Below, one piece after another: positions 63,657 to 64,000 of a DNA stretch of 64,000 bases (position 1 is its first letter; each line of letters starts with the position of its first letter). Location of the stretch: the NCBI GenBank assembly GCA_903830655.1, contig CAIKUQ010000045.1:19893-83892 (forward strand), in the 5' to 3' direction. Under the pieces are notes generated by a model. It was not told the origin of the DNA. It did no database searches and saw only the letters and a list, made by a program, of their open reading frames with translations. The stretch is from an uncultured Actinomycetes bacterium (GTDB taxonomy: Bacteria; Actinomycetota; Acidimicrobiia; Acidimicrobiales; RAAP-2). Made by a program: the position numbers and the translations under genes.

Positions 63657-64000
63657 CTACTTCGCTTCTTCGGCGAAGGATTGTTGATTATTGCGTTCGG
63701 CGGACAACATGGAATCGATCCAGTTGATGTCCAACTCGACACCCTGCGCGGCGTGCGACATCACACTGCGCGCATACAGGTCGAGACTTTCGTTATGCGA
63801 ACCGGCCTGAACTTCGGCGAGTCGCTCCACGAGGTCAGCGCGGCGACGCTCTAAGAGGCGCACACGCATAGAAGGGGTCAAGTAGCGATAGAGCGCTACG
63901 CGAAGAGAAAATGTCTTGGAGTCATCCAGGGTGGAGGAGTCTTCGAGGAGGGTGGCGAATTCAGTGCGGCCCCGCTCGGTAATTGAATAGACCTTGCGAC
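63657..64000 (-). CDS. PadR family transcriptional regulator, partial (5' end missing)
   Basis: The C-terminal 113 residues are visible and the frame runs off the right edge. [20 protein letters not shown] is the wing and following helix of the PadR winged-helix domain. The rest is a helical C-terminal dimerisation domain ([20 protein letters not shown] onward). It lies 10 bases upstream of ino1 on the same strand, so it likely shares a transcript and may regulate inositol synthesis. The N-terminal recognition helix is outside the window. Confidence 0.85.
   Translation of the reverse strand, partial: RKVYSITERGRTEFATLLEDSSTLDDSKTFSLRVALYRYLTPSMRVRLLERRRADLVERLAEVQAGSHNESLDLYARSVMSHAAQGVELDINWIDSMLSAERNNQQSFAEEAK

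Noticed and set aside
63647-63742. 32-codon N-terminal extension of ino1
   Set aside because: It overlaps the PadR gene, and the conserved protein begins at the ATG at 63646 with a good Shine-Dalgarno.

Overview
The window comes from the replication-origin region of an actinobacterium of moderate G+C. The order gyrA-gyrB-dciA-recF-dnaN-dnaA | rpmH-rnpA-yidD-yidC-jag-rsmG-parA-parB is an ori-proximal chromosome. The clusters fhaA-fhaB-pstP-pbpA-pknB-crgA, cwlM-like-trxA-trxB, DUF6049-murJ, cca and padR-ino1 are actinobacterial signatures. A heliorhodopsin close to the type protein first found in freshwater actinobacterial DNA, RecBCD instead of AdnAB, and a b6-type split cytochrome b point to an uncultured planktonic lineage, perhaps Acidimicrobiia-like. 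That placement is an inference and is weak.

Layout. 1-1.74 kb: end of a respiratory cytochrome b6/bc-type locus, closed by a bidirectional terminator. 1.78-10.24 kb: recC-recB-recD operon (minus strand). 10.3-13.9 kb: two unknown membrane proteins, an alpha/beta hydrolase, tRNA-Ala(TGC), tRNA-Ile(GAT) and a pirin. 13.9-28.4 kb: all seven trp genes, trpG(-), trpE(+), trpD(-), then trpC-F-B-A(+). Between trpD and trpC lies a more A+T-rich block (about 17.1-24.0 kb) holding a glutamine-synthetase-like ligase, an APC permease, a class III aminotransferase, a FluG-type amidohydrolase, a truncated asparaginase and a divergent class II glutamine amidotransferase. I read this block as an acquired amine-catabolism cassette. 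28.4-34.4 kb: Ser/Thr kinase/phosphatase/PBP growth-control operon, without the rodA gene usually found in it. 34.4-40 kb: tRNA-Leu(CAG), an aldolase, the heliorhodopsin, an acetamidase/formamidase, an ABC-F ATPase and a DsbA-like protein. 40-54 kb: origin core, with DnaA-box-like sites between dnaN and dnaA, one perfect box upstream of dnaA, a second cluster after parB, and three perfect parS sites before parA. 54-64 kb: CwlM-like protein, thioredoxin system, DegV, MurJ, DUF6049 protein, CCA-adding enzyme, inositol-phosphate synthase and a partial PadR regulator.

Transcription points away from the dnaA/rpmH gap on both sides, as expected for leading-strand genes at an origin. Many operon-first genes have a TANNNT hexamer 6-8 bases before the start codon and no Shine-Dalgarno, which suggests leaderless mRNAs. 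The genes of the 17-24 kb block mostly use Shine-Dalgarno sequences instead. No CRISPR array, insertion sequence, prophage or rRNA was seen, and no gene-free stretch exceeds 300 bases.
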